From contig JADNRY010000287.1 in the NCBI GenBank assembly GCA_015501585.1, positions 1 through 64,000 of the forward strand: a stretch of DNA of 64,000 bases. The letters run 5' to 3'. Below, in pieces: positions 32,678-43,173 of this stretch. The notes under the pieces were generated by a model that was given only the letters and a program-made list of their open reading frames with translations, had not been told where the DNA came from and did not search any database. Position 1 is the first letter of the stretch. Each line of letters begins with the position of its first letter. This DNA is from Rhodocollybia butyracea. Taxonomy: Eukaryota > Basidiomycota > Agaricomycetes > Agaricales > Omphalotaceae. Made by a program: the position numbers and the translations under genes.

Positions 32678-32690
32678 TAATAATACGTCT
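32678..32690 (+). promoter_or_regulatory. primer-binding site complementary to RNA 5' end
   Basis: AATAATACGTCT (32679-32690) starts 2 nt after the LTR and is the exact reverse complement of 32052-32063. No TGG-type tRNA complement is present here. This matches the self-priming design known from Tf1 and predicted for sushi-type elements, where the RNA 5' end folds back and primes minus-strand synthesis. Confidence 0.75.
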
Positions 32691-32707
32691 CTACCCGCCC
32701 CCATTAA

Positions 32708-34546
32708 ATGTCTACACAAACAACTCAAACGCGCACCCAAACTGGGTCTCATCACCATCCTGAAACATTTGTTCAAGGATCTAGTAATCAAACTATTCCA
32801 ACCAGTTTTAATGCTCCAGGATATACACTGGGACAAGACATTTCCAATGTTGGAAATACCAGCAATTGGACACCCACTGATATTTCAGAAGGTGAAGTTG
32901 TAGTAATGCGGAGAGTTCATATTGGATCAAATGGATCAAATTTCAGTGAAACTGTGGTTCAGGAAGTTAGAGTGACCTACTACTGCAGAAATTGCCAGAT
33001 CTTTGCTCGTCATGATGACCATTCCACCAGTCATTCAGTTGAACGTGGTTCGCGAGGACAACAGCAGCAAATTCCTGATTTTGCAACAATTATACCTCTA
33101 CCTTCTTCATATCATAGTCATTCTGCACAATCTGATGCACACAGATCTCAAAGCGGACAACCTCCAAGGCAAAAGCAGGGATATAATTCAGCTCTCAGAA
33201 CCAGAACAAAATCCTTCACCTAGCCACCATTCATCACCTGTACCATCAATTAACAGGAATGTATCTCCTCAAGCAATTGCTCACAGATCAGATACACCAA
33301 TAATTGAATTCTTTGACTCTTTACATGCACAATATAGAGCTCAACAGTCAACTGCAAGACCAGGTACAATCACCTGTCAGAGGATCACCAAAGTTGTCTG
33401 TAGTTCCTGAGGAAAGCCAAGAGCATTTTATTGCTCCTAGTAACCCACCTCATGGGTCTACACCTTGGCAATCTCACAATTCTCAGTCAGACCATAATGC
33501 TTTAAGTGCCATTAGGAGTTCAAACCAGTCACAAGGACATGAACAATTGCCTGTTCAACCACAAGTTTTGCAACCAGTTTTAACTGTCAGGAACATCCCA
33601 TCACCAGGTGGATCTTCCAAAAGCTCAGTAAAAAGCTCAGCAAAACAAGGTTCCCATAAGTCAAGCAATAGTGTACCAATTTTGAACCAGCTTCAAAATG
33701 AACAAACACAGTTTGACAGACTTAGTCAACAATGCCAAAAATTCTTAGAGTCACTAGGCTATAGAAGCAGTAGTGCTCAGCCTTGGCAATGGGTTCAGCA
33801 GTTGGAAAGACTAGGTCAGAGAGAGCTTGCATTACTAAGTCCAAGTCTGTATCAGCGGATATCAGATGAAAGGAATAGTCAAATGTTAACATACCTATAT
33901 GATGAGACACAAAGGAATGAAGTTCAAGTTCTACTGAGGGCAAGAAGTAGCACTAGCATGGAATTAGCACCTTCTGTTCATATGAGCCAGACAGCCAAAG
34001 TACAGGAAAATCCACCAAGTGTTCACACACCAGTGCAAACTCCACCAAAAGCAGAAGTTCTGCCAAGTGCACATGCCCCCATCAGAGAAATCAATTAATT
34101 GAGAACACAAGAAATGTGGAGGAAACTCATGTTCCACTTACAGAAAGGAACTCTAGACAAAATGAAAGCTCTAACAAGACTGACAGAATTCTTGCCTGGA
34201 CAAGAAGGGTTCAACCACCAAGTCCTCAAAATGTTGATATACCAATTATTCAACCCACAACACATATGCCATTAGTGACTAATCCTGTTGAAAAAATTGA
34301 GCAAGTAGTGAGAAATGAAAATCAACATGATCACTCTAGGACTCAACTTCCAACGAGATGAACCACCTCATGCAAGTGGTAGTCACATACTATTTGATCA
34401 AGGGAAAAGAAATACAAGACTTAGAAGCAGAAAGGAAAATTTTGCAATACCTACAAAATATGAACCTGCTCAAGCCTCAACAAGTCAGCAGGTATTTCCT
34501 GAGACACAAGTCATAAAAAACTACATTTGACTCTCCTCACATTCCA
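32708..34546 (+). pseudogene. N-terminal gag region, frameshifted
   Basis: Coding-like, Gln/Ser/Pro-rich sequence continues across at least four frame changes: frame of 32708 to about 33195, the next frame to about 33365, another (33304-34098) with a stop at 34096, then 34116-34361 and 34315-34530. Amino-acid style stays constant across the shifts, so this was one long ORF broken by single-base indels. One piece has a CysxxCys motif (YYCRNCQIF) near 32983. There is no sign of introns with correct borders at the breaks. Such a long pre-gag region is unusual for chromoviruses and partly explains the 11.6-kb size. Confidence 0.6.
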
Positions 34547-36161
34547 ATGCCTATCCAATCTCCTGTGCACCTGGTAGAACCAACACCATTGCTTGCAGAA
34601 CATCATAGCCAGGTTCCACAGACTCATAAGACTGTTGTACCTAGGCCTTTGAGTCTGAATTGGGGTGATGAAGCAAATGAATTTTTGCCAATCAATGGTT
34701 ATCCATTCATCCCAAATAAAGGCAAGACACCTGTCGAGCATCAGGAGGAGCGCCACCATCACCCCCACCACCAGATGATCCTGGAAATCATAGTGAAGGG
34801 GATGACCCAAAGATGGAATGAAAACAATAGAAACAATTCCCACAGGAATGGCGGACCCAATGGATCTCCTCCACCACCAAATGATGGCGGACCTCCAAAA
34901 ATGCCTTGTGGAAAATCTAATTGTTGCTGTTGCAAAGATGGAAGAGATGGAAGGGACGGCAGGGATGGACGTGATGGCAGAGATACCAATGAGCGTGATC
35001 CAGAAAGAGAGGAGCAGAAAAGAAGGAATGAAGAAACCACTAGAGCTCTGGCAAGAGAGTCAAAGCTTGACATCAACAAACCAACTCCATTTGATGGATC
35101 TAACAGAGCTGCTTGGAGAGCATTTTTAAATTCAGTACTGATAATGTTCAATGCAAAGCCAATGACTTACTCTACAGATAATTCTAAAATTACATTTGCT
35201 GCATCATACCTTACAGGAGCTGCAGCAAAGTACTACAATAATCTAGTAGAACAAACAGGCCAATGGAGAGAATGAATCCTTCATTCCAGCATTGAATATC
35301 TGGTCTGAGTTTGTTAAGTTGTTTGGACGCATGTTTGGTCTCCATGATGAGAAAATGCATGCTCAGTCACAACTAGACAAATGTCTACAAGTCCCCAGGG
35401 AGTCATTTGCAGACTTTTTAGTCAAGTTTGAAGATATTGCTAACCGCACTACTTACAATGACCCTGCTAAGAGATGGAGACTTCTGAATCAGATCCGACC
35501 AGATCTGCGCAACCGCCTAACAATGGTTGGCAATTTACCAGAAACATATCAGGATGTTGTCAATAGACTACTAGATATTGATGGCGCACGAGAAGCATTC
35601 AATGACTCTGGACTTGGAAACAATTTCAGTAGTGGAAACAATCGAAATGCAACCATCAATAACCAACCTATTGACCGCAACCAGACTGGAAATGGTTACC
35701 GCACATCTGCAAATGCAATTTTCAACCAGAATAATCCACCAAATAATCGCCCAATACAAGCGCAACCACAGGGAGCCACCACATTTACTAACACACAGAC
35801 TCAAAGACTACCTACTAGAATGAATCCAAATAATTCTAGAAATAATAATGTCAATGAGGCACCAGCTGTAGTAAGAATGGCATGGGTCACTCAAGAAGAA
35901 TATGACCAAAGACGCGCAAAAGGGGCTTGCACTTACTGTGGTGAAATGGGTCATTTTGCGAGAGACTGCCCACAACGGCGCAATAATGCATCAGGTCGAG
36001 CCACATTTATGGACACTTCCAGTGACATACCCAGCAATATTACACTTGAAGTTGAAGATGAAATCTTGGATATTGACAGCACACTCTTGGAAGGAGGCAT
36101 TGAAGGGGAGGAATATGAAGATCTCAACCAGGGAAACGTCCTGATGACTCAGGAAGAATAG
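34547..36161 (+). pseudogene. Gag core and zinc knuckle (one frameshift)
   Basis: The first segment (34547-35275) has a Cys cluster (CCCCK), a GRD tripeptide repeat (five times, about 34945-34985), and the start of the capsid-like Gag domain (KPTPFDGSNRAAWRAFL). A 1-nt deletion near 35268 gives a TGA; the sequence continues in the next frame from about 35271 with ALNIWSEFVKLFGRMFG, a helical Gag body, an Asn-rich linker, and a CCHC knuckle (CTYCGEMGHFARDCP, about 35926-35970). The TAG stop at 36159 ends this frame. Gag forms the particle and binds RNA. Confidence 0.8.
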
Positions 36162-36181
36162 GGGAAACCTGGAGTCAAAAT

Positions 36182-36399
36182 GATCATACCCCAATAAATC
36201 TGCTTGCAGTACAAGTAGACACACCACCAGCAATTATTTCTTCAATTTCTCTTCATTCATTTGTTATTAACACTAAATTATTCTCGGAAGACTCACAGAT
36301 GTACCATGCACTTGTTGATTCTGGTGCTTCAAGGTCATTTATTGATGAATCTTTAGCAAAGAAATTTCCTCACCATATTCACAAACTTCCATTTTCAAT
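36182..36399 (+). pseudogene. aspartic protease segment, frameshifted at both ends
   Basis: An open stretch in a third frame carries ALVDSGASRSFIDESLAKKF, the retropepsin active-site motif (DSGA). It lacks an in-frame link to Gag upstream, and a 1-nt deletion near 36400 separates it from pol; the sense resumes in the pol frame with LKLFDGEYSSAG. The protease would mature Gag-Pol. Confidence 0.75.
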
Positions 36400-36501
36400 C
36401 CCTTAAAGTTATTTGATGGAGAATATTCATCAGCAGGAAACATCACTTCAGAATTCACTGTAAAATTATTATATGAGGATGGATCCAAACATGATCTCAC
36501 C

Positions 36502-39500
36502 TTGCTTGTTACTCACCTACATCCAGATGCACCATTAGTTCTAGGATTCCCATGGCTACAGAAGTATAATCCACAAATTGACTGGGCAAACTTAATGTTC
36601 TCATTCAATGGAGGAGTTAAACTTGCAGCAGCAAAAGTCACTGACATTGAAATTCCAAGGCTATCATACAGGACACACCTTAAACCAACAATTGAGGAAG
36701 TTACTGAGCCAGTAGAGAATGTTCAACCAGGACTGGGCCTAGATGACCCACTATTGCTTCATGTGGATGAACTAGAAGATTACTTTGTACAAAAGACATT
36801 TGGACATATTCAAACAGAACACATTAGAACCAGTTCTCAAAAATCAACTGAAACTCACCTCAAAAATCAAAAACACAAACAACAAGAGAAACCTATAATA
36901 CCAGAACCAAACCCAGATTCACCATCAAAACATCCATTTACCGACAAGAAACCACCGTTGGTTAGTCTTATAGGGGCACCAGCCTTTGCAAGATTAATAA
37001 AAGATGGATGTCCAACATTTACTCTCAACATCTCACCCACACATGAGATAGTTGACATCCGAGGAGCAGCTATGCCAAGCAAACCTGTGGCTAAAGAGCA
37101 AGGTCAAACAGAAGTACAACCTAACTCAAAAATTTTATCAGAACAGGAAATGTTGGACAAAGTTGTTCCAAAAGAATACCATCAATGGGCTAAAGTTTTC
37201 TCAGCTGGAGAAGCAAAAGCCTTACCACCCCACCGCCCTTATGACCTCAAAATTGAGACTGAAGAGGGTAAACCTTTGCCACCAGCATCAAAAATTTATA
37301 ATCTGTCTGAGACAGAATTAAAGGCCTTGAAGGACTACATTGATGATATGTTAAGCAAAGGCTTTATTAGAGCATCAAGCTCACCAGTGGGAGCAGCAGT
37401 ACTATTTGCAAAAAAGAAAGATGGATCACTCAGAATGTGTATTGACTACCGGGCACTGAACCGCATTACACTAAAAAACAAGTATCCACTACCCTTGATT
37501 GGAAATTTGATTGATAGATTAAGAAAGGCCAAGAAATTCACAAAACTGGACTTACGCGCTGGATACAATAATGTCCGGATTGCAGAAGGACATGAGTGGA
37601 AAACTGCTTTCAGAAGCAGATATGGGTCTTTTGAGATGTTAGTCATGCCTTTTGGTCTAACCAATTCACCATCAACATTTCAACACTTCATGAATGACAT
37701 CTTCCACGACATGGTTGATATTTTTGTAGTGATTTACTTGGATGACATCTTGATCTTCTCAGAAAATGATGAAGACCACGAGAGACATGTGAAGATGGTC
37801 TTACAGAGACTTGAGGACAACCACCTATTTGCTAAGCCTGAGAAGTGTGATTTTCATACTACATCAGTGGAGTACTTAGGACTAATAGTCTCACCTGAGG
37901 GCATCTCCATGGATCCAAAGAAAGTTGAAGTGATTAACAATTGGCCACCCCCAACTACTGTAAAGGAACTCCAATCATTTCTGGGATTTGCAAATTTTTA
38001 CAGACGGTTCATTGACAACTATTCTGGTATAGTGAAGTCATTGACAAAACTCTTGGGTAAAAATGTACCGTGGAACTGGTCAGAAGATTGCACTGCTTCC
38101 TTTGAACTATTAAAGCAAGCATTCCAAGAAGCTCCAGTCTTACAACACTTTGACCCTGAATATTTGAGTATTGTTGAGTCAGATGCATCAGACTATGCCA
38201 TTGCATCAATAATCTCACAGTATAACCCATTCAGTAGTGAGCTCCACCCAATAGCATTCTTTGCAAGAACTATGACAAAGGCAGAGCTTAACTATGATAT
38301 ATATGACAAGGAGCTCTTGGCCATAGTTGAATCATTCAAACAATGGAGAGCATACCTTGAAGGTTCACGGTACCAGATTCAGGTCTACACAGATCACAAC
38401 AACCTACAATGGTTCACTACCACAAAGGTGTTGAGCCGAAGACAAGCCAGATGGGCTGAATTCTTATCTGGATTTGATTTTGTCATTAACTATCGGCCAG
38501 GACGGCTGGGAGCTAAGCCAGATGCACTCACCAGACGGGCAGATGTATATCCTAAGAAAGCGGCACAAGCGCTTATCAATGAGGGAAATACAAAGATACT
38601 GATCCGGCCTGAACAATTGATGGCTTCTGTAATAATGCAAGATGAAATTCATTTGAATAGGATCCGGAAAACCAAGAAGGATACATACTGGCTTGAACAT
38701 GAAAAAATAGCCAAGTCCAAGGAGCCAGGACTCTTCAAAGTTGAAAGTCAGCTCTTACTCCGTGATGGTCTAATATATGTTCCCAATGATGGAGACTTAC
38801 ATCTTGAGATCTTGAGAATGTATCATGATCACAAACTCAGAGGTCACCCCGGAATTCAAAAAACAATGAAGCTAATCAGAGAGATGTATTACTGGCCTGG
38901 TATGAAGAAAACAGTGAGAAACTATATACGGACCTGCCATGACTGCCTGCGTGCAAAAGGGAGCAGAAGAAAACCATTTGGGGGACTAAAACCCTTACCT
39001 ATAGGTAATAGACCATGGTCATCAATTTCAGTTGATCATATAGTTGAACTACCAGAGTCAAATGGATTCAATGCTATCATGGTAGTAGTATGCAGACTCA
39101 CCAAACAAGCTGTTTTTGTACCATGTCACACTACAGACACAGCAATTGAGTTAGCAAAGTTGTTTATCAAGAATGTATTTTCAAAACATGGCTTACCTAC
39201 AGACATAATCTCAGATAGAGGAACCACATTTGTATCCACTTTCTGGAGAACTATATGTCAAGCCTTAGATGTGAAGTTGAACTTTTCAACAGCCTACCAT
39301 CCCCAAACTGATGGACAGACTGAGAGAGTCAACCAAACACTAGAACAATATTTAAGATTGTTTGTCAACTATGAACAAAACGACTGGGAAGAATGGTTAC
39401 CTATTGCAGAATTTGCCTACAACAACACACCTTCAGAAGCAACAGGAGTATCACCCTTCTTTGCAAATAAGGGATTTCATCCAAAACTCACTGTTTCACT

Positions 39501-40137
39501 GAAATCACTCCCAAATCACCATGCCCAACTAGTTGCAAAAGATCTTCATGAACTTCACCAATTTCTAAGACATGAATTAATGACCACCAATGAGATATCA
39601 ACAAAATATGCAAACCGAAAAAGAGAAGACACACCTGATTGGAAAGAAGGAATGATGGTTTGGTTAAACATGAAAAATATAAAAACCAAGAGACCTATGA
39701 AGAAGCTGGACCATAAGAGAATGGGACCATTTGAAATTCTGAAGAAAGTCTCAACCCATGCATACAAACTAAAGCTGCCTGTAAACTTTGGTAACATTCA
39801 CAATGTGTTCCATGTAGACTTACTAACCCTACATGAATCTGAGTCTGATCAATTCCCAAACCGCAAACCACCTCCACCTCCACCTATTGAGATTGAGGGT
39901 GAAAAAGAGTATGAAGTAGAACAAGTACTTAACTCACGGAGAAACAGACAAAGGTTTGAGTACTACATCAGATGGGAAGGACACCCGCCTGAGGAAGACA
40001 CCTGGGAACCATTAGTCAATGTGCTAAATGCCAAGGAAGCACTAAACACATATCACACACTTTACCCAACAAAGCCCAAACCAACAGACAGGGAGCTTGA
40101 ACGTGCTGAAGAGCTCAGAGAGAGGGACAATGGGTGA
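36502..40137 (+). CDS. Pol: RT, RNase H, integrase, chromodomain
   Basis: A 1211-codon ORF counted from ATG 36502; the same frame is open back to about 36400, so the true polypeptide start lies upstream in the gag-pro region. Order: end of protease domain (VLGFPWLQKYNP, residues 13-24), linker, reverse transcriptase with VIYLDDILIF (YLDD at 412-415), RNase H (VESDASDYA, then VYTDHNNLQWF), integrase zinc site with His/His/Cys/Cys (HDHKLRGH from residue 775, then CHDCLRAK), and a DDE core (SVDHIVELP, DIISDRGTTF, TERVNQ). Next come a GPY/F-like segment (KRMGPFEILKK) and a chromodomain at about 1137-1190 (YEVEQVLNSRR, YYIRWEGHPPEEDTWEP). All catalytic residues I can check are present. It is probably translated only as a fusion with Gag, so this copy may not express it. 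Confidence 0.93.
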   Translation: MLVTHLHPDAPLVLGFPWLQKYNPQIDWANLMFSFNGGVKLAAAKVTDIEIPRLSYRTHLKPTIEEVTEPVENVQPGLGLDDPLLLHVDELEDYFVQKTFGHIQTEHIRTSSQKSTETHLKNQKHKQQEKPIIPEPNPDSPSKHPFTDKKPPLVSLIGAPAFARLIKDGCPTFTLNISPTHEIVDIRGAAMPSKPVAKEQGQTEVQPNSKILSEQEMLDKVVPKEYHQWAKVFSAGEAKALPPHRPYDLKIETEEGKPLPPASKIYNLSETELKALKDYIDDMLSKGFIRASSSPVGAAVLFAKKKDGSLRMCIDYRALNRITLKNKYPLPLIGNLIDRLRKAKKFTKLDLRAGYNNVRIAEGHEWKTAFRSRYGSFEMLVMPFGLTNSPSTFQHFMNDIFHDMVDIFVVIYLDDILIFSENDEDHERHVKMVLQRLEDNHLFAKPEKCDFHTTSVEYLGLIVSPEGISMDPKKVEVINNWPPPTTVKELQSFLGFANFYRRFIDNYSGIVKSLTKLLGKNVPWNWSEDCTASFELLKQAFQEAPVLQHFDPEYLSIVESDASDYAIASIISQYNPFSSELHPIAFFARTMTKAELNYDIYDKELLAIVESFKQWRAYLEGSRYQIQVYTDHNNLQWFTTTKVLSRRQARWAEFLSGFDFVINYRPGRLGAKPDALTRRADVYPKKAAQALINEGNTKILIRPEQLMASVIMQDEIHLNRIRKTKKDTYWLEHEKIAKSKEPGLFKVESQLLLRDGLIYVPNDGDLHLEILRMYHDHKLRGHPGIQKTMKLIREMYYWPGMKKTVRNYIRTCHDCLRAKGSRRKPFGGLKPLPIGNRPWSSISVDHIVELPESNGFNAIMVVVCRLTKQAVFVPCHTTDTAIELAKLFIKNVFSKHGLPTDIISDRGTTFVSTFWRTICQALDVKLNFSTAYHPQTDGQTERVNQTLEQYLRLFVNYEQNDWEEWLPIAEFAYNNTPSEATGVSPFFANKGFHPKLTVSLKSLPNHHAQLVAKDLHELHQFLRHELMTTNEISTKYANRKREDTPDWKEGMMVWLNMKNIKTKRPMKKLDHKRMGPFEILKKVSTHAYKLKLPVNFGNIHNVFHVDLLTLHESESDQFPNRKPPPPPPIEIEGEKEYEVEQVLNSRRNRQRFEYYIRWEGHPPEEDTWEPLVNVLNAKEALNTYHTLYPTKPKPTDRELERAEELRERDNG

Positions 40138-40343
40138 TCAAAATCAATACATTCAAAGAAAAAATAAATAAATCCTACAGTGGCAACCCCTAAGAAAAGA
40201 AAATAAATTAAAAACAAGGAACAAGAGCTACTTGAGCAAGAGGAAAGAACAGAAAATAATATACAAACAATAACTTAAAGAGGACAATAAAGGGGGGGAT
40301 AAGCCATAGAAAATCTTACAAAAAAGTGCAATAAAATACAATA
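40138..40343. other. pol 3' spacer with a G7 tract
   Basis: A/T-rich spacer after the pol stop. It includes an internal purine run, AAAGGGGGGGATAAG (about 40288-40302), that resembles a polypurine tract. It may be a relic of an earlier 3' end before the antisense gene segment was acquired, or a central tract. No evidence for either beyond the sequence. Confidence 0.35.
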
Positions 40344-41282
40344 TCAGTCCAGGTCTGCTAGGCAGATCATTGTAGGGGAATGAACAGACGCCACCAATGA
40401 ATCAGAAGAAGATAGTGGAGAAGGGAGATCATGAATGCGTGGAAAGTCGGGAGAGATTTCCCAGCTGTTTGAGAAAGTGACAGCAGAGAACTGTGTAGCA
40501 AAGCCTACTGGATCGGACACTTCTTCTTTAAACTGCTGCAGGGCACCATAAATCTCATCTGAGGTGTATGATAATTGATCCTGGATGGTGCTAATCATAG
40601 CAAGAACCGCAGAAATCCTCCTAGACCAGGTGTTATCCCTTTCAGAATTAGCTTTATCATGTAGCTCTTCAATCAGAAGAAAGAGAGAGTATATATCGTC
40701 GATGATAGCTTCAAGAAAGGGCTGAACATCAGCCTGTGCATAGCAGGCCAAACCGTTTGCAAGACGCTGGAATCAAACAACATTCATGACATATCAAATA
40801 ACATTATTGGCAGGAAATACTTACTTGACGATCACGAATTAATTTAGCCTGGGTATCAAGAAAATCGGGATATCCGCTTAATCTGCGGTCATTCTGAAGA
40901 TCAGAAACCTCGGTAACCAGCTTCTTGTTGTTCTGTTCAAGACTTTGAGAGTACAGTTGCCAAGCTCTGGCGCTGTCATGATGTTCACGGCCATTCTGCA
41001 TCAACTCAGTGATAGTTCTACCAATAAACCAAGTCAGAAAGATTATTTAACAGGAAGCAATACAACATACCGGTCTCGCTTCATTAATTCATCCCTGATC
41101 CACCCCAGGAGACCATTGAGGTCAGTTGCAGCTTCAGGTGTTGAAAATTGGGCAAAGAGACGAGAAGCGGCAGGATGCAGATACAATTGTGTAAACATTA
41201 CCAGCGAGTTTGCGGTGTCATCAATAGGAGAAGGAAATCCAGTAGTAGACAGACTGGAAGGGTTGTTATGTGTGGAAGACAT
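40344..41282 (-). CDS. spliced antisense gene inside the gypsy element
   Basis: Three exons on the minus strand: 41282-41071, 41017-40825 and 40766-40344. The introns are 53 bp (donor GTATGT, acceptor TTGGTAG) and 58 bp (donor GTAAGT, acceptor ATTCCAG). Exon lengths 212, 193 and 423 add up to 828 nt, an intact 275-residue frame. The predicted protein is mostly helical, acidic to neutral, with a heptad-like middle (NNKKLVTEVSDLQNDRR) and a Ser/Pro-rich tail; no membrane segment, zinc finger or enzyme motif. I do not recognise it. Because genomic RNA is made from the other strand, its introns cannot be removed during retrotransposition, so it can persist as a normal spliced gene. Both reading frame and splice sites are intact in an element whose gag is broken. 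Confidence 0.7.
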
Positions 41283-41312
41283 GTTGTTTGAGTTGGAGAA
41301 AGAAAGAAAAAT

Positions 41313-41332
41313 TGATACAGCTTAAATAGCAG
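41313..41332 (-). promoter_or_regulatory. core promoter of the antisense gene
   Basis: On the minus strand TATTTAAG (41328-41321) lies about 40 bp upstream of the ATG at 41282, followed by a TTTTTCTTTCTTTCTCC pyrimidine run just before the start codon. This is the usual arrangement of a compact basidiomycete promoter. Confidence 0.5.
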
Positions 41333-41378
41333 GGAGTTTTCACACAAACCCAGGACAAGACACAACTTCAATCGATGG

Positions 41379-42067
41379 GTTTCGAGCCAACATGGGTTGA
41401 AACGGCGAGTCATTGACTCATGCTCACTGATTTTTCCGAAAATACAAACCCAAAGTCCCGGAAACCGGAATAAACATGAGATTTAACTGCCCATTTAAGT
41501 TAGAATGCTCACTAATACACTCGGAAATAGACCCGAAACTCCACAGAGATGATTAGTTTCGAGTCTGCATGAGATTCAACTTCCATTTTAATATTTATTG
41601 CTCAGTAATCAGCTCGGAAATGAACCCGAAACACCAGATGTGGAAATCTCAAAGACACTCCAAACTCGAAACCAATTAATGACGCCACAAAATGAAATCT
41701 GTGATTAGCTGTGATGCACTCGAAACCTTACTCGACCAATAGCATCAAACACTCCCATGTATCCCACCAATCAGCCGCTACTCATAATGACCATCATATC
41801 ATTGATACACGAACATTTCCATACAATCAAACAATCATGATGGCTAAAGTAAATCTGATCCATGGACATAAGGATACCGGCGGAAACGCCAACACATCAC
41901 AATCATGATGCCAATGCAACATGTGATTTGCCAAAGTTGGCTTTTACAGTACTCGAGCGGGACAAGCGCAAAATCACACAAACCCGGCAATGCCGCCGCT
42001 AGCACTGAAATGATGGGCCGCCACACCTGTTTCCAATTGACGTGAAATATTCATGTAAACTCGAAAC
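41379..42067. repeat. CTCGAAAC/CCCGAAAC motif cluster upstream of antisense gene
   Basis: Octamers of the form CYCGAAAC, on both strands, at 41379, 41532, 41556, 41625, 41665, 41719 and 42060. They stand in the presumed upstream region of the antisense gene (41283-42183), which has no other ORF of note. They could be regulator binding sites or vestiges of a degenerate tandem repeat. Confidence 0.45.
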
Positions 42068-42170
42068 ATGAATAACAAGCTCAAAACTCAACCAATTACA
42101 TCCAAATAAAATGCCGCAGTGACAGAATATTTGCCCAAATCCATAAATGGCCTCAGAGGGTTTCGGCCTT

Positions 42171-42183
42171 AAGCGGGGGGTAC
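42171..42183 (+). promoter_or_regulatory. polypurine tract
   Basis: AAGCGGGGGG followed by TAC directly before the 3' LTR start. This is the expected plus-strand primer. Confidence 0.75.
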
Positions 42184-43173
42184 TGTTATGACCCGATTCT
42201 ACACTATAGGCATATACACACTCTTTTTTCATTTATTAACAACCACTACTATCATTAATATTTTACCACTTAACACTATCACATACATTCATTACTTATC
42301 TTCTCAACACAACTTGGGATAATGCTGCACATTACCATGGAAGCTGCAAAGACCCTTCCACACAGCATTGACTCATTATTAGTCAACTCCGGTTCCACTA
42401 AATGACTCAATATCAGTCATCCATGACTCTACTGAATGACTCAACATCAGTCATCCGTAGTTCCGCTTAAATGACTCAGTAACAGTCATTGCACACCATT
42501 CCACAGTCATGCTGACTGATCCGCAGCATTTTTGCAGTTATGACTCAAATCTAGTCATTCCGCAGCATTTCCTAACTAGTACATATTAAACAGTATATAA
42601 GGAAGCCAGATTTACCAATGTACAGTAGACGTATTATTTTTCTTAAATCCAAACCCCCACTTGTTTGCTGTTATCACTTGTGTGAATCACCAGACCAACT
42701 CATTGTATCTTGTTGAGCTATCTCCAAGCTACAATACACATTTATACATCTTGTTGAGCTAACTCCAAGTTGTATCCACTAACATTCACCTGTTGAGCTA
42801 TCTCCTAGTGAATACTTCTTCAATTGCCACTTGTTGAGCTATCTCCGAGTATTAGACACCACACTCACTACTGCTTGTTGAGCCATCTCCGAGTATTAGT
42901 TCTGATTCATATTACTGCTTGTCGAGCCATCTCCGAGGGTAATCTTATTATTATTTGTCGAGCTATCTCCAAATAATAACTTCTGTGAGTTTCGTATTAC
43001 AAACTAGTTACTAACTTTACTTGAGCCTAGTTGTTTGAGTATATATTTTTTGCTTAGCGGTTTCATCAAACGGAAAGGCTTGCTCTATAATCTCCATTAA
43101 TTTCTCTTATCATTGTTACCACCAAGTTACGTACTGTGAAGGTTTGGACGGGACTATTGATCGAGTCATAACA
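42184..43173 (+). repeat. 3' LTR of gypsy element
   Basis: 990 bp. Same ends as the 5' LTR. It carries seven leader hairpins (42702-42979): units 4 to 6 of the 5' LTR are merged into one whose outer arms come from two different units and no longer match, so the deletion arose by exchange within the conserved core. About 20 substitutions separate the two LTRs. Confidence 0.93.

Larger units (their letters stand above)
31609..43173 (+). mobile_element. chromodomain Ty3/gypsy retrotransposon, 11.6 kb
   Basis: LTRs lie at 31609-32677 and 42184-43173. The order inside is leader, long gag region, protease, reverse transcriptase, RNase H, integrase, chromodomain, an antisense gene, polypurine tract, 3' LTR. 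The LTRs differ at roughly 2% of positions plus a two-hairpin deletion in the 3' copy, so insertion is not recent. Gag and the gag-pro joint carry several 1-nt shifts, so this copy is probably not autonomous even though pol is open. The 5-mers outside the ends differ (CATAT left, CTTGT right), so the flanks do not derive from one simple insertion. Chromoviruses use the C-terminal chromodomain to direct integration; that is known for the family. Confidence 0.95.

Noticed and set aside
40288..40302. G7 run as the working polypurine tract of the gypsy element
   Set aside because: A better tract (42171-42180) directly abuts the 3' LTR. The internal run may be a relic or a central tract, but nothing shows use.
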